Positions 1 to 9,381 of a DNA stretch of 64,000 nucleotides are shown in pieces. The stretch is from Papaver somniferum. Lineage: Eukaryota > Streptophyta > Magnoliopsida > Ranunculales > Papaveraceae. The stretch covers positions 97,032,279-97,096,278 of the forward strand of contig NC_039361.1 of the NCBI RefSeq assembly GCF_003573695.1, given 5' to 3'. Position numbers and translations under genes: made by a program. The notes under the pieces were generated by a model, which ran no database searches, was not told the DNA's origin, and was given only the letters and a program-made list of their open reading frames with translations. How positions within the stretch are numbered: the stretch's first letter is position 1; every line of letters begins with the position of its first letter.

Positions 1-121
1 TTCATCTTTGGAGGATTGTGTTGAAGAGAATTCCCAAAACTCAAGACCGAATAAAAGCAATGATGCTCCTGATGCTGATACGGGAAATTCTGGTTCTTTG
101 AACGCTTCAGAGACCACCCAA
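1..121 (+). pseudogene. Host gene remnant, partial exon (5' end outside window)
   Basis: An open frame from base 2 encodes a polar, Ser/Asn/Asp-rich stretch ending in ...NASETTQ. It stops exactly at a strong splice donor, CAA|GTAAGT at 121/122, in phase 0. The next exon-like block (4042) and the one after it (4306) also start in phase 0 and have the same acidic, low-complexity character, so I read them as one gene. No domain is recognisable. The gene is called a remnant because a later block is split by a solo LTR. A transcript of a shorter functional gene cannot be excluded. Confidence 0.45.
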
Positions 122-458
122 GTAAGTATTTCTATTGTATTTTATTCATAGAAGCATAAACTTGTTGATGTGTGAATGAATGAATGAGAATCCATGTGAA
201 TATACGAAAACTTTTGCCTAAATATGTCACTAGAAAATCCAGAATTCATCCCTTTAGTAAAAATGCTGTAGAATCTTCGTCCGATGTCGGATTTTTACGG
301 TCTACCCCAGTTTTCTTATGCCCAGGAAATTTCCAAGATTTAACATAGAAGTTTTTTAAGTTTTGAGCATGTTTAGAGGTCGAAATAGATAAAACAGTAA
401 ACTTCCAGGAGACTTCCAGAAATTTTCAGCTGTCATGTAGTCCAATGTTTTGACCACA

Positions 459-640
459 CACTACACCATTTTAAGGAATTAGCAACTCAGAATAGCAACA
501 ACACTAGTAACGTTCCTAATTTTATGCTGCTAGTAACAGTTTGCTAATTTTTCGGAACGGCAGACCTCTGTTGCGAATTTTGCAACAGCAAAATGTAGGT
601 TGCGAATAGCAACTGCTGAGTGTTTACGCGTGCGGTTAGG
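459..640 (+). repeat. CACTA left terminal and subterminal repeats
   Basis: The terminal inverted repeat starts at 459. It is followed by clustered TAGCAAC, TGCTA and TTGCGAA motifs, mirrored at the other end of the element. These are the likely transposase-binding sites. Confidence 0.8.
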
Positions 641-1349
641 CCGTGTGCTGGTAACCCCTTAGTTTGACATGTTGTCTTGACTTTAAGTGTGTTAGATACG
701 TGTGTGAGATTCTTTAAAACCCTAGATTCTAGTATTAACTTACTCTCTCTATCTGGTCTTCTCCCTCTCTCAATCCGCCGCTGCTTCTTCTACTGCTTCT
801 CTTCTTCGTAAAAAAACTGAGATTCATCAATGAAATCCGTCAAAAACATCATCTTTTCTCTATTCTCTTAATGAACACTAACTGAAAACGAAGATTCACC
901 AACAAAATCCATCAACAACATCATTTTGTTCTGAATCGATGAAGAACAGTCGATGAGGATCATCAACAATAGTCAGATTACGTCTCTTCCCTTGTATGCT
1001 GTTGGCAAGGGAAACCCTAGTTTTGTTTCAGTTTTAGATTGATGCTGGTGGTAATTTGAATTTTAGGGGTTTATCAAATGGGAATTTCAGGGGTTTATCA
1101 AGCTTGAAGAAACCCTTATCTAAAATTTCAGTGATTTAGTTTTCCGAATCATTTAGATTTGATTTCAGTTCTTATTGATTTGATCTTTTCATTGTTGATT
1201 CTGTGTAGAAAAAAGGGGTAGAGATATGATGAAGATGGAAATCAATGGAAAGAAAGAGAAGTTGGATCTGTGCTAATCATCTAGGTTTGTTGGTTTTTGG
1301 ATTGATTTTCGTTTTATTTGATATGTTGATTGATCTGTGAGATTTAATT

Positions 1350-1747
1350 TAAGTGGGTGTGGAGTGGGCTGTGAGATGGGGTTTTCGACAGATTTGCATC
1401 AGGTCTGACTCCTTTGGTGCTGTTGAGGCTTTTAAGAATGATAATTTACCTTGGTTTGCTAGACAGAGGTGGGCGGCAGTGAGTAGACATTATGATACTA
1501 TAAGCTTTATTCATACTTATAGGGAGGCGAATTTTTCTGCTGATGCTATGGCCAAAAGAGGATGTTCTCTTAGTAATGAGATAGGTAGACCTAATTTTTT
1601 TAATTTCAGATGTACATCCAAATGTTACTTATTATGGATTTAAGTAGTTTTCAAGTTTTTGGGGTTGCTATGACCTCTTTTCTTGAAAACACTTCTTTGT
1701 AAATTTGTTATCTATTAATACAAATTTTTGACTTATCAAAAAAAAAA
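1350..1747 (+). mobile_element. 5'-truncated LINE nested in the CACTA element
   Basis: A 14-bp direct repeat TGTGAGATTTAATT lies at 1336-1349 and 1748-1761. Between them is about 400 bp ending in an A tract, the signature of target-primed reverse transcription. The content is the RNase H tail of a plant L1-type LINE followed by a short 3' UTR (TAATACAAATTTTTGAC then A9). Everything upstream of the RNase H domain is missing. Confidence 0.9.
1353..1643 (+). pseudogene. LINE RNase H-like domain, C-terminal part
   Basis: The 96-residue frame contains RSDSFGAVEAF (third catalytic Asp of plant LINE RNase H) and HTYREANFSADAMAKRG (final Asp region). This is the usual C-terminus of the RVT_3 domain at the end of plant L1 ORF2. 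The first catalytic Asp and Glu lie upstream and were lost by 5' truncation. It opens with GTG at the insertion junction rather than a real start codon, so it is not an independent gene. Confidence 0.85.
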
Positions 1748-1761
1748 TGTGAGATTTAATT

Positions 1762-3236
1762 AGGGTTTCTTTTATGATTTTGATTTCTTATATTTCTAAA
1801 AGGCATACAATTATGAAGAATTTGATTTCTTATATTTCTAACTGATGGTTGCCTTTTTGGTGTTTTAGGTGTTGGATAATATCTACAACTTCACAAAGAA
1901 TGGTTTAACTTCATCATAGAGTTCAACTGCATCATGGTATTTTATTTACTTTTTTGTATTTTTCTCTACTGATTTGTCTGTGTTTGATGTTCTTGTTTGT
2001 CACCTCTAGAGCACAAAGTAATTTTGGAAACTCTTCTCAGGGCTCACAACTTGTTCCTCAGCATGTCAACCACCATTTCCAGTTCGATCCCTCTCAGACT
2101 TCTCAGAGAATCTATGGTGGCAGTTCGGATCCAATCAATGCTGCAGGTTAGTTCCTTGCGCCAGGATTTGAGCAACTCAAGCTTCTAGTTATCTCGTCCA
2201 CTCAAGTTTGAGACTTTAGATACCATGAGGCATTTGACTTATATTTTATAGACCCTCATTAAAAGCAAGTCTCACTTCAGGTTACTTCATCCGCTCCAAC
2301 CGTAAATGGAATTTCCTTGTCGGGAATTGAATTTGTTGTTTGCTATCAGGTTACTCCATCCTCATTAAAAGCAAGTCTCACTTTAGATACCAAAGATATC
2401 AATCAACGCTGTGATCTGCTTCAAAACTTCTTCTTCGGATACAGCAGCAACAAGAAAATTCTGTCTACACAAGGCCCTCCTCGATTACGTTCTGCTGTCT
2501 TCCTTATCAACTTTTCTCCTTCAGTCATGCTGTATGTTTTGGAAAATCATACTTTCATGGCCCGATGTTCGTACAAACAAAATGTATGTTTGGGATATCT
2601 CTTCATTGCATGGATGTTAATTTTCCCCTGCTCCCTTAAAGAGATTTCATGTTCATAAGCACATGGTTACAGGTCAAGAAAGGAAAGTTTCGTGTTTGTT
2701 CTCTCAACTTGTACTTATATAATGTTTTCTGTCATATGTTATCTCGGTAGGTGTCCTTATATTGAACATTTATGAAATATTTCTAACTTTTTCCGTTCGT
2801 TATACAGTAAAAATTCATTGCAGCAGCAGAGCTCATCTCATGTAGCTGAGGTGTTTGTTCTGATTTTGTGTTAAACTCGTGCCTTTTGTACGTTGTCGTC
2901 AGCATATTAAAAACGTGATCACTGAAGCACCTTGTCTAACTTCCAAACTGAATACACAGGTGTCCATGCAACACCCAGGTGAGAAGAGGCATTTTAGTCT
3001 TTCACAACAGAGCAAAACTATCTAAAAGGGTGTGATTCCAAGCATCTCCAGAATAAGGTAATCTCTCTGCTTCGCTCTTGTATATATATAATGATAAGTA
3101 TTTAAGTCATGTTGTATATAGATGGACCTGTAGTCTTTGGCTCCTCCATTATACATTATTACTCACTCCATATTGCTTATGATGTGGTAGATTTTGTAAA
3201 TTTTGAATAATCATGTAACCTAGCATATAAATGTAG
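1762..3236. other. CACTA interior, no recognised gene
   Basis: Short frames at 1954-2151 and 2317-2658 have exon-like composition (for example a Gln/Ser-rich stretch around 2030-2150 ending near GCAGGTTAG). They could be further captured host sequence, but I recognise no domain. The phrase CCTCATTAAAAGCAAGTCTC occurs twice (2252 and 2360), so there is a small local duplication. Confidence 0.4.
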
Positions 3237-3297
3237 TTCGATAACCTCTGTGGAAGTTGTCATAATGGATTCATGAGGGCCACTAATGTCATGATTG
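3237..3297 (+). pseudogene. Captured S-adenosylhomocysteine hydrolase exon fragment, copy 1
   Basis: Read with small gaps, this stretch gives FDNL..G..CH followed by MRATNVMI. It matches the plant S-adenosyl-L-homocysteine hydrolase segment just before the NAD-binding Rossmann loop. It is preceded by CATGTAACCTAGCATATAA, which also occurs upstream of copy 2, so the captured piece was duplicated inside the element together with upstream sequence. Confidence 0.65.
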
Positions 3298-3368
3298 TAA
3301 TGCAATGGAATCAACTAGTCATGTAACCTAGCATATAAGGTCTGACATTCTACTCATATTTTGAATGC

Positions 3369-3545
3369 AGTTCGATACCTTTATGGATGCTGTAACTCTC
3401 TTCCAGATGGTCTTCGTGAGGGTCACTGATGTCATGGTTGATGGTAAGATCGCCGTTGCTGCTGGATAAGGAAATGTTAAGGTTGTGCTTCTGCAGTTCT
3501 GCTCTCAAGCAAGCTGGTGCCAAGGTCATAATGACTGAAATTGTT
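3369..3545 (+). pseudogene. Captured S-adenosylhomocysteine hydrolase exon fragment, copy 2
   Basis: Starting at an intron-like TTTTGAATGCAG acceptor, the frames read LYGCCNSLPDGL, then TDVMVDGKIAV, then ALKQAGAKVIMTEI after two frameshifts and a stop. These match consecutive blocks of plant S-adenosylhomocysteine hydrolase, including the start of the NAD-binding region. The source enzyme acts in the methyl cycle; this copy is a dead fragment. The retained acceptor suggests capture from genomic DNA rather than from mRNA. Confidence 0.85.
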
Positions 3546-3774
3546 GTTGAAATTTTTAGGAATTGTATCACTTCTCTTTTTAGGACTTGCATCACTTCTC
3601 TTTTTAGGACTTGTATAACTTTCCAATAACATGGATTCCAAGTTCATTTGATTTTGTAAATTTCCAACTGTTACTTGGGATTCTCAGTTTGTCTGATTTC
3701 AAAAATGGTTTGTATTGGAATGGAGCCATGGCTTAAAATCTAAGTTGTGGCTTGGTTCTAAGCCTTTTGTTTTC

Positions 3775-3988
3775 TGTTGCTAAAAAAGTTCGCAACGACA
3801 TAGTATGTTTCGAATAAAAACTTTAGCAACGGCGAGCGTCGTTGCGAGTTTCCGTTGCTGACTGAAATTAGCAACAGATCTTATGCCGTTGCTAAAAATT
3901 GCGACGAGTTTAGCAATGGCAGAAGCCTGTTGCGACCCCGTTTAGCAACAACTGTAATAGGTTGCTAATACCTTAAAATGGTGTAGTG
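3775..3988 (-). repeat. CACTA right subterminal and terminal repeats
   Basis: Repeated GTTGC, GCAACG and GTTGCTAA motifs lead into the right terminal inverted repeat CCTTAAAATGGTGTAGTG, ending at 3988. Confidence 0.8.
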
Positions 3989-4041
3989 ACATCTCTTTGC
4001 TCGCTTATCCAATTGTCATGAAATTTTGATATGTTTTACAG

Positions 4042-4146
4042 GACATCAATACGAAGAGAATGGTACATAAATCAACCTTAGATTCGTCACTAATTGCTCC
4101 CAGTTCGTCTTCTTATACAGGGCAGCGTAAAATCTCTTCAGACGAG
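4042..4146 (+). pseudogene. Host gene remnant, exon-like block 2
   Basis: It begins after acceptor TTTTACAG and stays open for 35 codons (Ser-rich, ...SSYTGQRKISSDE) to a weak donor GAG|GTTGTT. Both ends are phase 0, compatible with blocks 1 and 3. An alternative donor slightly downstream is possible. No domain recognised. Confidence 0.4.
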
Positions 4147-4305
4147 GTTGTTGCAAAACGTGTTTTTGACTTTCACGCTATTTGCTCATTTTGTGAATGC
4201 ATAATGATAAACTTTGATGATGTTAGACCACTTACATCTTGAATTTATGACTGCCGTTTCTTTTCATGCTTTGAGTGCTCTAATCTCACGTATTCATCAT
4301 ATTAG

Positions 4306-4601
4306 GTGTCAAATGATGAAGTTGGGAATAACCGAGTTGTTGACGACGGTGCGAGCAGCCTTTTGAATCAAAGTGACAACACAACCATTCCTGTACCTCA
4401 AGATCGTGAAGAGGTTTTTGATGAACCTATTAAGGAAAGCGAGGCTCACATCATCATTACTCCAAGGACAGAAGAAACCCCGCCTCGTATGGAAGAAACT
4501 GTGATAAACCAAACTGATCTCGCTTCGTCTATGGTAGTAGAAAAAGCTGCTCCAATGATAGAAGAAACTGCCCCAGAGATGGAGGAGACTGCTCTTGATA
4601 T
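4306..4601 (+). pseudogene. Host gene remnant, exon-like block 3, broken by a solo LTR
   Basis: It follows acceptor CATATTAG and encodes about 98 residues. The C-terminal half is a degenerate acidic repeat built on P-x-M/T-E-E-T (RTEETPPRMEET, IEETAPEMEET). The frame runs into the solo LTR at 4602. Bases 4597-4601 (GATAT) form the left copy of the target duplication. The likely continuation lies at 7299, though the two parts are not in one frame without a further change. Confidence 0.45.
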
Positions 4602-5334
4602 TGTTAGAGCATTGCTCGGTTGAACCCACCAACCGTTGGTATGTCAAGTTTGGTTGTCATATTTTAGTGAATCAAAACTCATGTTAAGAGTCGCTTGATT
4701 ATGTACTAGAGTCAACTTCGTATAGGTTAGCTTGAAAGTATTAGGATATGAGACATTACAAGTATTGCAAAGACTTGAATATGTGAAGAAGCAAGGAGCT
4801 ACACCGACAACAATCATCCTTCCACTTGAGGTTAGTAATATTTGGCTTGAACCCCTAACGTATCTTTCAAGTCGTGCATCTTTAAAACACAACTGCGAAG
4901 CATATTTGAACTCTAGGTAGACATAGTATTAAGGAATACAATATGAGGTTTATTTCTTAACCATTAAACTTTGTAAATAATACATCGCCATAATCATTTG
5001 AATGCTATTATGATTATGTATTGGTATGAGGTGAGGATTTCATCCTAGGGAACAATGTTTACATGTGTTGTAAGGAAGTAAGTTCATAAACTTGTTTGTG
5101 AACCGAAAAGGAAATTACCAGGTGCTATTGGTTTTGTTATTCATTGCATATCTTATAAACAACCAATATGTGTGATTGAGTATAACCGCTCACAACTTGT
5201 TTGTGTTCTTGGTAGAACTATTCACAAAGGCCTGACTTATGTATTGGTATGACTTTTATTAGTGAAATCGATCTTAAGTAATCACCTGAGATGGTATGGT
5301 CGGGTTTGTGTTATGTCTGACCAAATTTGGGAAA

Positions 5335-5534
5335 GGGGAACCGATCCTAGTAAGAGGTACAGTACATCACAAAGGGGAACCGATCCTTGTATGAGGTGCA
5401 GCAAGGTTTATAGCAGAAAGGGGAACCGATCCTATGGATATGTGCAACACGTTTTTAGGAAAAGGGGAACCGATCCTATGGACATGTGCAACACATATAA
5501 GTTAGATACCATATATATGTGGGGAACCGATCCT
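5335..5534 (+). repeat. Five spaced GGGGAACCGATCCT motifs in LTR-A
   Basis: Copies at 5335, 5374, 5420, 5464 and 5521 are spaced 39-57 bp apart, about 0.55-0.75 kb upstream of the TATA box. The motif is the best-preserved part of otherwise variable spacers and recurs in the LTR-A copies at 26.5 kb and 62.8 kb. An enhancer-like role is inferred. Confidence 0.8.
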
Positions 5535-6082
5535 AGTACCTAGTCAACTAAATTTTGGAAAGCTAGTGTGACTATGCACAGTACCACATGGAGGTAGAAT
5601 TGAAACTTATTTTGGTCGTTAAACCCATGATTGTGATTGAATTTTTGTTTGATCAATCACATATTTCTTGAAAGTCAGATGAACCAATTCTAAACTTGTT
5701 TGGAAGTGTGGCAAATCGGTTTCAAGGTTATAAGTGTGAAAGAGAACTTACAAAGTAAGGATGTCGACATACTTTGAACACGTGTTGTGAGTGTTTATTT
5801 CTTTAATTGTTCAAAGTTATTCCTTAATAGCTAAAGGAAGAAAATCCCAGGATCGAAACATAAGTAAGTTAAGAATCTTGTAATTAAGGTTATTAATTTC
5901 ATTTTTTAGGTAAATATAAGAATTAGTAATGTGCATTTACTAATTAAATTTTCCGAGAGATTTCGATCATTATTTTTGGACAGAGCATTTCCAGGAATTA
6001 TGGAAACCGAATTTGTGCTTTAATGAATATCTTGAAAATATTTTCGGTTTTGGAAATTCCTTGGTGTCCAAACTTCCTTGTC

Positions 6083-6090
6083 TATAAATA
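6083..6090 (+). promoter_or_regulatory. TATA box of LTR-A (solo copy)
   Basis: TATAAATA lies in the middle of the LTR, after TTCCTTGTC, and is kept in the copies near 21.46 kb and 63.4 kb. The copy near 36.14 kb reads TATCAATA. Confidence 0.6.
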
Positions 6091-7298
6091 CTTGAAGTTT
6101 GCCTTTCTAGCAAACTAATCTTTCGTAACAACAGACTTCCTCTTTTATTGTTGTTACTGGTGTTGCCGCCTATTAGGAGAAGAGAGTAACCTAATTAGGA
6201 GAAATCTCTTACGGCCGCTCAGTTTAAAGTCTTCTTTGGGATTGAGAATCTCTAGCGTGTACCGTTGGTGGGAAACTAGATAATTGCGGTTTATCTTTTG
6301 TTTTCGATTGATTTGATTGACTAACGATGGTTGAAATCTGATTACACCTAGTTTTTTTATGCTTGAGGATCTTCTCTTCTGATATAAGATTCACTCAAAC
6401 TAGTTCAGAGTTTCGACATGGATATTTAGACTGTTGTTAGTTCTAAAGACGATCTTGTGATAATCCATTGTTAACAGATTCCGTTCTGTGCGTGATTGGT
6501 CACTAGAGATTCAAGTGATTGTGTGCAGGTTTTTATTGAAGATTTAATAAGATTGGAAGACAAAGAAGATATTGAAGATCTGACTTGGGTTTATAATCTT
6601 TGGTGTGCACAGTACTTTTTTTGGTAAAAGAGGATCCAATTAATAAGATAGATTTAAGGACCTGAAGAAGGAGTTTATGTTAAGATAAACGGAAGAGCCT
6701 TTGTCCGACTCATATCACTTGGTTGAATAGAGTTGATACCAAACAGATTTGTTGTTCCTTTACTGTTTGGAATTCGAACTAAAGGAATTATTCCAAGTAC
6801 GTGACTTATTTATAAGTTGGAGGCGTGGGAATACAGACGGAACTAGGTGAACTATAGGTTTAGTTTCTTGGTCTTAACTATACGAAGTTAGGTGTAATTT
6901 TGTGTAGCGGCTTAATCCTGAGAGTATTCAATTCTGGACAAGGTTCCGGGGTTTTTCTGCATTTGCAGTTTCCTCGTTAACAAAATATTACTGTGTTATT
7001 TACTTTATATTCCACATTATAATTGTTTTATTATAATTAAAGTAAATTACACAAACGTCAATTCCTATTTACTTGATAAGCAATCCTATTATGTTTGGTT
7101 AAGTCCGAACCTTTGTACCAAGTAAACATACTTCATTGTTGCATTGTCTCGATCTCGTATCCATAGACCATCACACAAAGTGTGAACCGATTAGTTGTAT
7201 TGTCTCGACTCAGTCCATAGACAATCACTTTCGGAGAAAGGACTTATATGTAGGAAAAGTTTTAGCTTGTGGTATATTTGGGTACCCTCGCCTTTTCA

Positions 7299-7528
7299 GA
7301 GATAAACGTGACTGTTCAATGGTGGAGACACGCATAGTCGTGCATGAATACCCGAGTGCTGGAGTTGCTTTTGATCCTCCATTTGATGCATCACTCCCAT
7401 ACCACGAACTAGTTGGCGGATTCAGTGTTCCTATTGGATATGCAGGATTGTACGAGAAAATATGGAGGAAGTTTAGTCACATCATCCTTACCAGAGACCC
7501 TAAACGTTCTTACTTTTTAACGATGCAA
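7299..7528 (+). pseudogene. Host gene remnant after the solo LTR (GGFSVP/IWRKF block)
   Basis: The frame ...ETRIVVHEYPSAGVAF, ...LVGGFSVPIGYAGLYEKIW, ...DPKRSYFLTMQ is open from just after the LTR to a strong donor CAA|GTAAGT at 7528/7529. The GGFSVP...YAGLY.KIWRKFSHI pattern resembles a plant-specific family of uncharacterised coiled-coil proteins that I cannot name with certainty. Its composition differs from the LTRs around it. It is probably the continuation of the gene interrupted at 4601. Confidence 0.5.
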
Positions 7529-7591
7529 GTAAGTGTTATCTTGTTGTTATAAATGACATACGCACTAGGGCTAGAAATACTGTTACTCAAG

Positions 7592-7794
7592 ATGTACTCT
7601 TTGATAGGGAGTTCACTTGAAGAATTCTGAGAGACTTGGCTTCAACGTGAAGTCGCTTCGTAAGATGATAAATGATACCAATGACTCACGTAAGAACAAC
7701 ATACCCTTTCCCAATGATGCCGTAATGGAGAAGGAAGACAAGATTGCTAGATTGACTGAAGAGCTAAACATGGAGAAGGCGGCTTTACAGTCTT
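7592..7794 (+). pseudogene. Host gene remnant, last exon-like block with coiled coil
   Basis: After an acceptor-like TTACTCAAG, one frame reads ...LGFNVKSLRKMINDTNDSRKNN, then EKEDKIARLTEELNMEKAALQS and a stop. The end is a short heptad-type coiled coil. An in-frame stop near the start of the block suggests decay. The putative intron 7529-7591 is only about 63 bp. Beyond about 7810 the host sequence ends at a rearrangement junction with the Tat element. Confidence 0.4.
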
Positions 7795-7809
7795 GAAGGA
7801 TGCAGAGGA

Positions 7810-8131
7810 GCGAAAATCTTACTTTGCTGATTTTCTTTGATTTTCTTTCCATAATCTCTTGAACTTCTGAACTTCTGAGAGATGTGAGGTTTTATTTTTT
7901 GGTTTTGATTGGTTTTGGATACGTAGATGATTGAGGATTTTTTTTTGGATTTGATAAAGATTTTCTTTAAGTAAACTGAACTTTGATAAATTGCTGAACT
8001 TAAATTACTGAATGCAAGTATTGCAAACATTTTGGAGGATATTGAAATACAGTGAAAGAAAATCCTAAATGCCAAATTCGGATATTTTAGGGTTCATGCC
8101 TTGAACCCAAATACCTCAAAGATCCCATATC
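7810..8131 (-). other. 3' non-coding part of the Tat-like element
   Basis: AT-rich sequence downstream of the pol stop on the minus strand. It has no ORF of note and does not match the LTR that starts at 10872. Confidence 0.45.
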
Positions 8132-8600
8132 TTAGGCGTCAAATGACTTGAGCCATGTTTCGTGTATTACTGCCACATTCGCATTTCCATCTATGTTGAT
8201 TAATCTGTAGTATCCACCAGCAACAGACTTAGAGATCATGAAAGGTCCTTCCCAGTTGGAGTTCCTTGTAGAATGAAAGTTATGCTTAGCTGATTTGAGA
8301 ACTAAATCTCCTTCCTGGAACTTGTTAGACTTGATTGTTCGCACCCTGAATATCTTCTGTTAGTTCGGAATTTCTCGTGCAGTGGGATTACATGTTATCG
8401 AAGCCTTCCAATCTTGCGATACACATGGACATTCGCGGAGGGGTAAGTATCTAGGATATTGCTTGTCGTGTTCAACCATTATTTCAACAATGACTATATT
8501 AGTGAGATGCTCGACTCGTAGAGTTTCCATGTCTAACCATTTGGTAAAATATTGCTGATGTGAGATTATCCATTCATAGTGGTTTGAAATAGCTAAGTTG
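8132..8600 (-). pseudogene. Tat-like integrase relic with intact C-terminal tail
   Basis: Frame 8344-8132 encodes FQEGDLVLKSAKHNF, then NWEGPFMI and HETWLKSFDA, the C-terminal end of Tat-type gypsy polyproteins after integrase. Upstream on the same strand, broken frames around 8400-8590 read QYFTKWLDMETLRVEHLT, a decayed piece of the integrase catalytic core (the FTKW..A.. block). Stops and frameshifts separate the pieces. The zinc-binding HHCC and most of the DDE core are missing. Confidence 0.75.
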
Positions 8601-8757
8601 TTGATGGAGTGAAGCCCTCAGACCCAAGCAGCATATTTGAAAGTTGATAAAATGGATGCATGAGAAATAAGACATGCCTGATTGCGGAACCTTTTGATAA
8701 AAGCATGCGCATTTTCTTCAGGTTTTTGTGTCAGTTCCATCAAAGTTTTGACTTCCT

Positions 8758-9381
8758 TTAGATGCACAAGCGATGGAGATTCTCTATATCAGAGCTTTCC
8801 TCAACAGAGAAATGTTCAGTTGAAGGTGTTGGAGTTACCTTCACAGCATGAATCCACGTACGTCCAAGGATCATATCATATCCTGGATCTTCTCGGATTA
8901 TGTAGAACTTGGTTTCTGTCCAGGTCGAGTTTACCTTCATCTTGAGGGTAATGTAGCCATAAGAATCTCTGGGCGTCCCTTCATGATCCATGATTGAAAT
9001 TGGAGCATAAATAACTTCTTGCCAAGTGATAACAGCAGTTCTGAGAGTTTTCAGAGGGATAACATTGACAGCAGTGCCAACATCAATCAACGCTCGTTTG
9101 AACTCGTTTCCTTTGAGATGGACTGTGGTGAGAAGTCCCCAGTCATACATTTCTTTTTCTGTTTCTGAAGGCTCAAGGAGTGTCTCCCGAATCGATAAAC
9201 GCTTCCCCGACATGATGTGATTCAATACAGCAAACATGTCCTTCCTTTGAGCCTTTGATAAGTACATCAATTGACAAACATGTTCAATTAAGGATTTAAC
9301 TGCTTCCTTGACAGGTAGTTCAGAGAGAGTGAAACTTCTGACTGGGAGAGGATCTCTGTATAATCCTTCAGTTCGAGTCAA
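8758..9381 (-). pseudogene. Tat-like gypsy aspartic protease region
   Basis: The 207-residue frame carries the retropepsin hallmarks of this lineage: RALIDVGTAVNVIPLKTL near residue 90 and YDMILGRTWIHAVKVTPTPS near residue 170. The expected catalytic Asp-Thr/Ser-Gly reads Asp-Val-Gly here, so enzyme activity is doubtful. It overlaps the 3' end of the gag frame by 14 bases in another frame. Downstream the reading frame collapses and RT is absent. Confidence 0.85.

Larger units (their letters stand above)
459..3988. mobile_element. CACTA (En/Spm-type) DNA transposon, non-autonomous
   Basis: The left end reads CACTACACCATTTTAAGG and the right end is its exact reverse complement, ending at 3988. 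Both are flanked by the 3-bp duplication ACA (456-458 and 3989-3991), the TSD length of this superfamily. Subterminal regions carry many short TAGCAAC/GTTGCTA motifs in both orientations (475-625 and 3775-3970), as expected for transposase-binding repeats. No transposase is visible in the 3.5-kb interior, so it must have been mobilised in trans. The interior holds a nested LINE tail and fragments of an S-adenosylhomocysteine hydrolase gene. The stretch 640-1335 looks like leader or UTR sequence rich in CT runs, with no ORF. Confidence 0.93.
122..4041 (+). other. Host intron invaded by a CACTA element
   Basis: Donor GTAAGT at 122 and acceptor TTTTACAG ending at 4041 bound an intron-like interval. 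Without the CACTA element (459-3988) it would be about 390 bp. The flanks 122-458 and 3989-4041 are AT-rich with no other feature that I can see. Confidence 0.45.
4602..7298 (+). mobile_element. Solo LTR, family A (SIRE/Maximus-like copia)
   Basis: This 2.7-kb LTR starts TGTTAGAGCATTGCTCGG and ends CTCGCCTTTTCA. Those ends were fixed by comparison with the copy ending at 37472, which is followed by a primer-binding site. Here it is flanked by GATAT (4597-4601) and GAGAT (7299-7303), a 5-bp duplication with one mismatch, and no internal region follows. It is therefore a solo LTR left by LTR-LTR recombination. A TATA box lies at 6083-6090, and five copies of a 14-bp motif lie at 5335-5534. Confidence 0.88.

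Noticed and set aside
4309..4892. Minus-strand open frames around 4.3-4.9 kb
   Set aside because: They are shadows of the acidic plus-strand exon and of LTR-A. No coding signature; the plus strand has splice signals and biased composition.
5335..5534. CRISPR-like array (short motif with regular spacers)
   Set aside because: The genome is plant, spacers are related and vary in length, and the array is part of an LTR found in several copies.
5262..5543. Open frame with repeated RGTDPS-like peptide in LTR-A
   Set aside because: The repeated peptide is only the translation of the spaced DNA motif. Spacing is not always a multiple of three and copies elsewhere are broken, so it is a DNA repeat rather than a protein.
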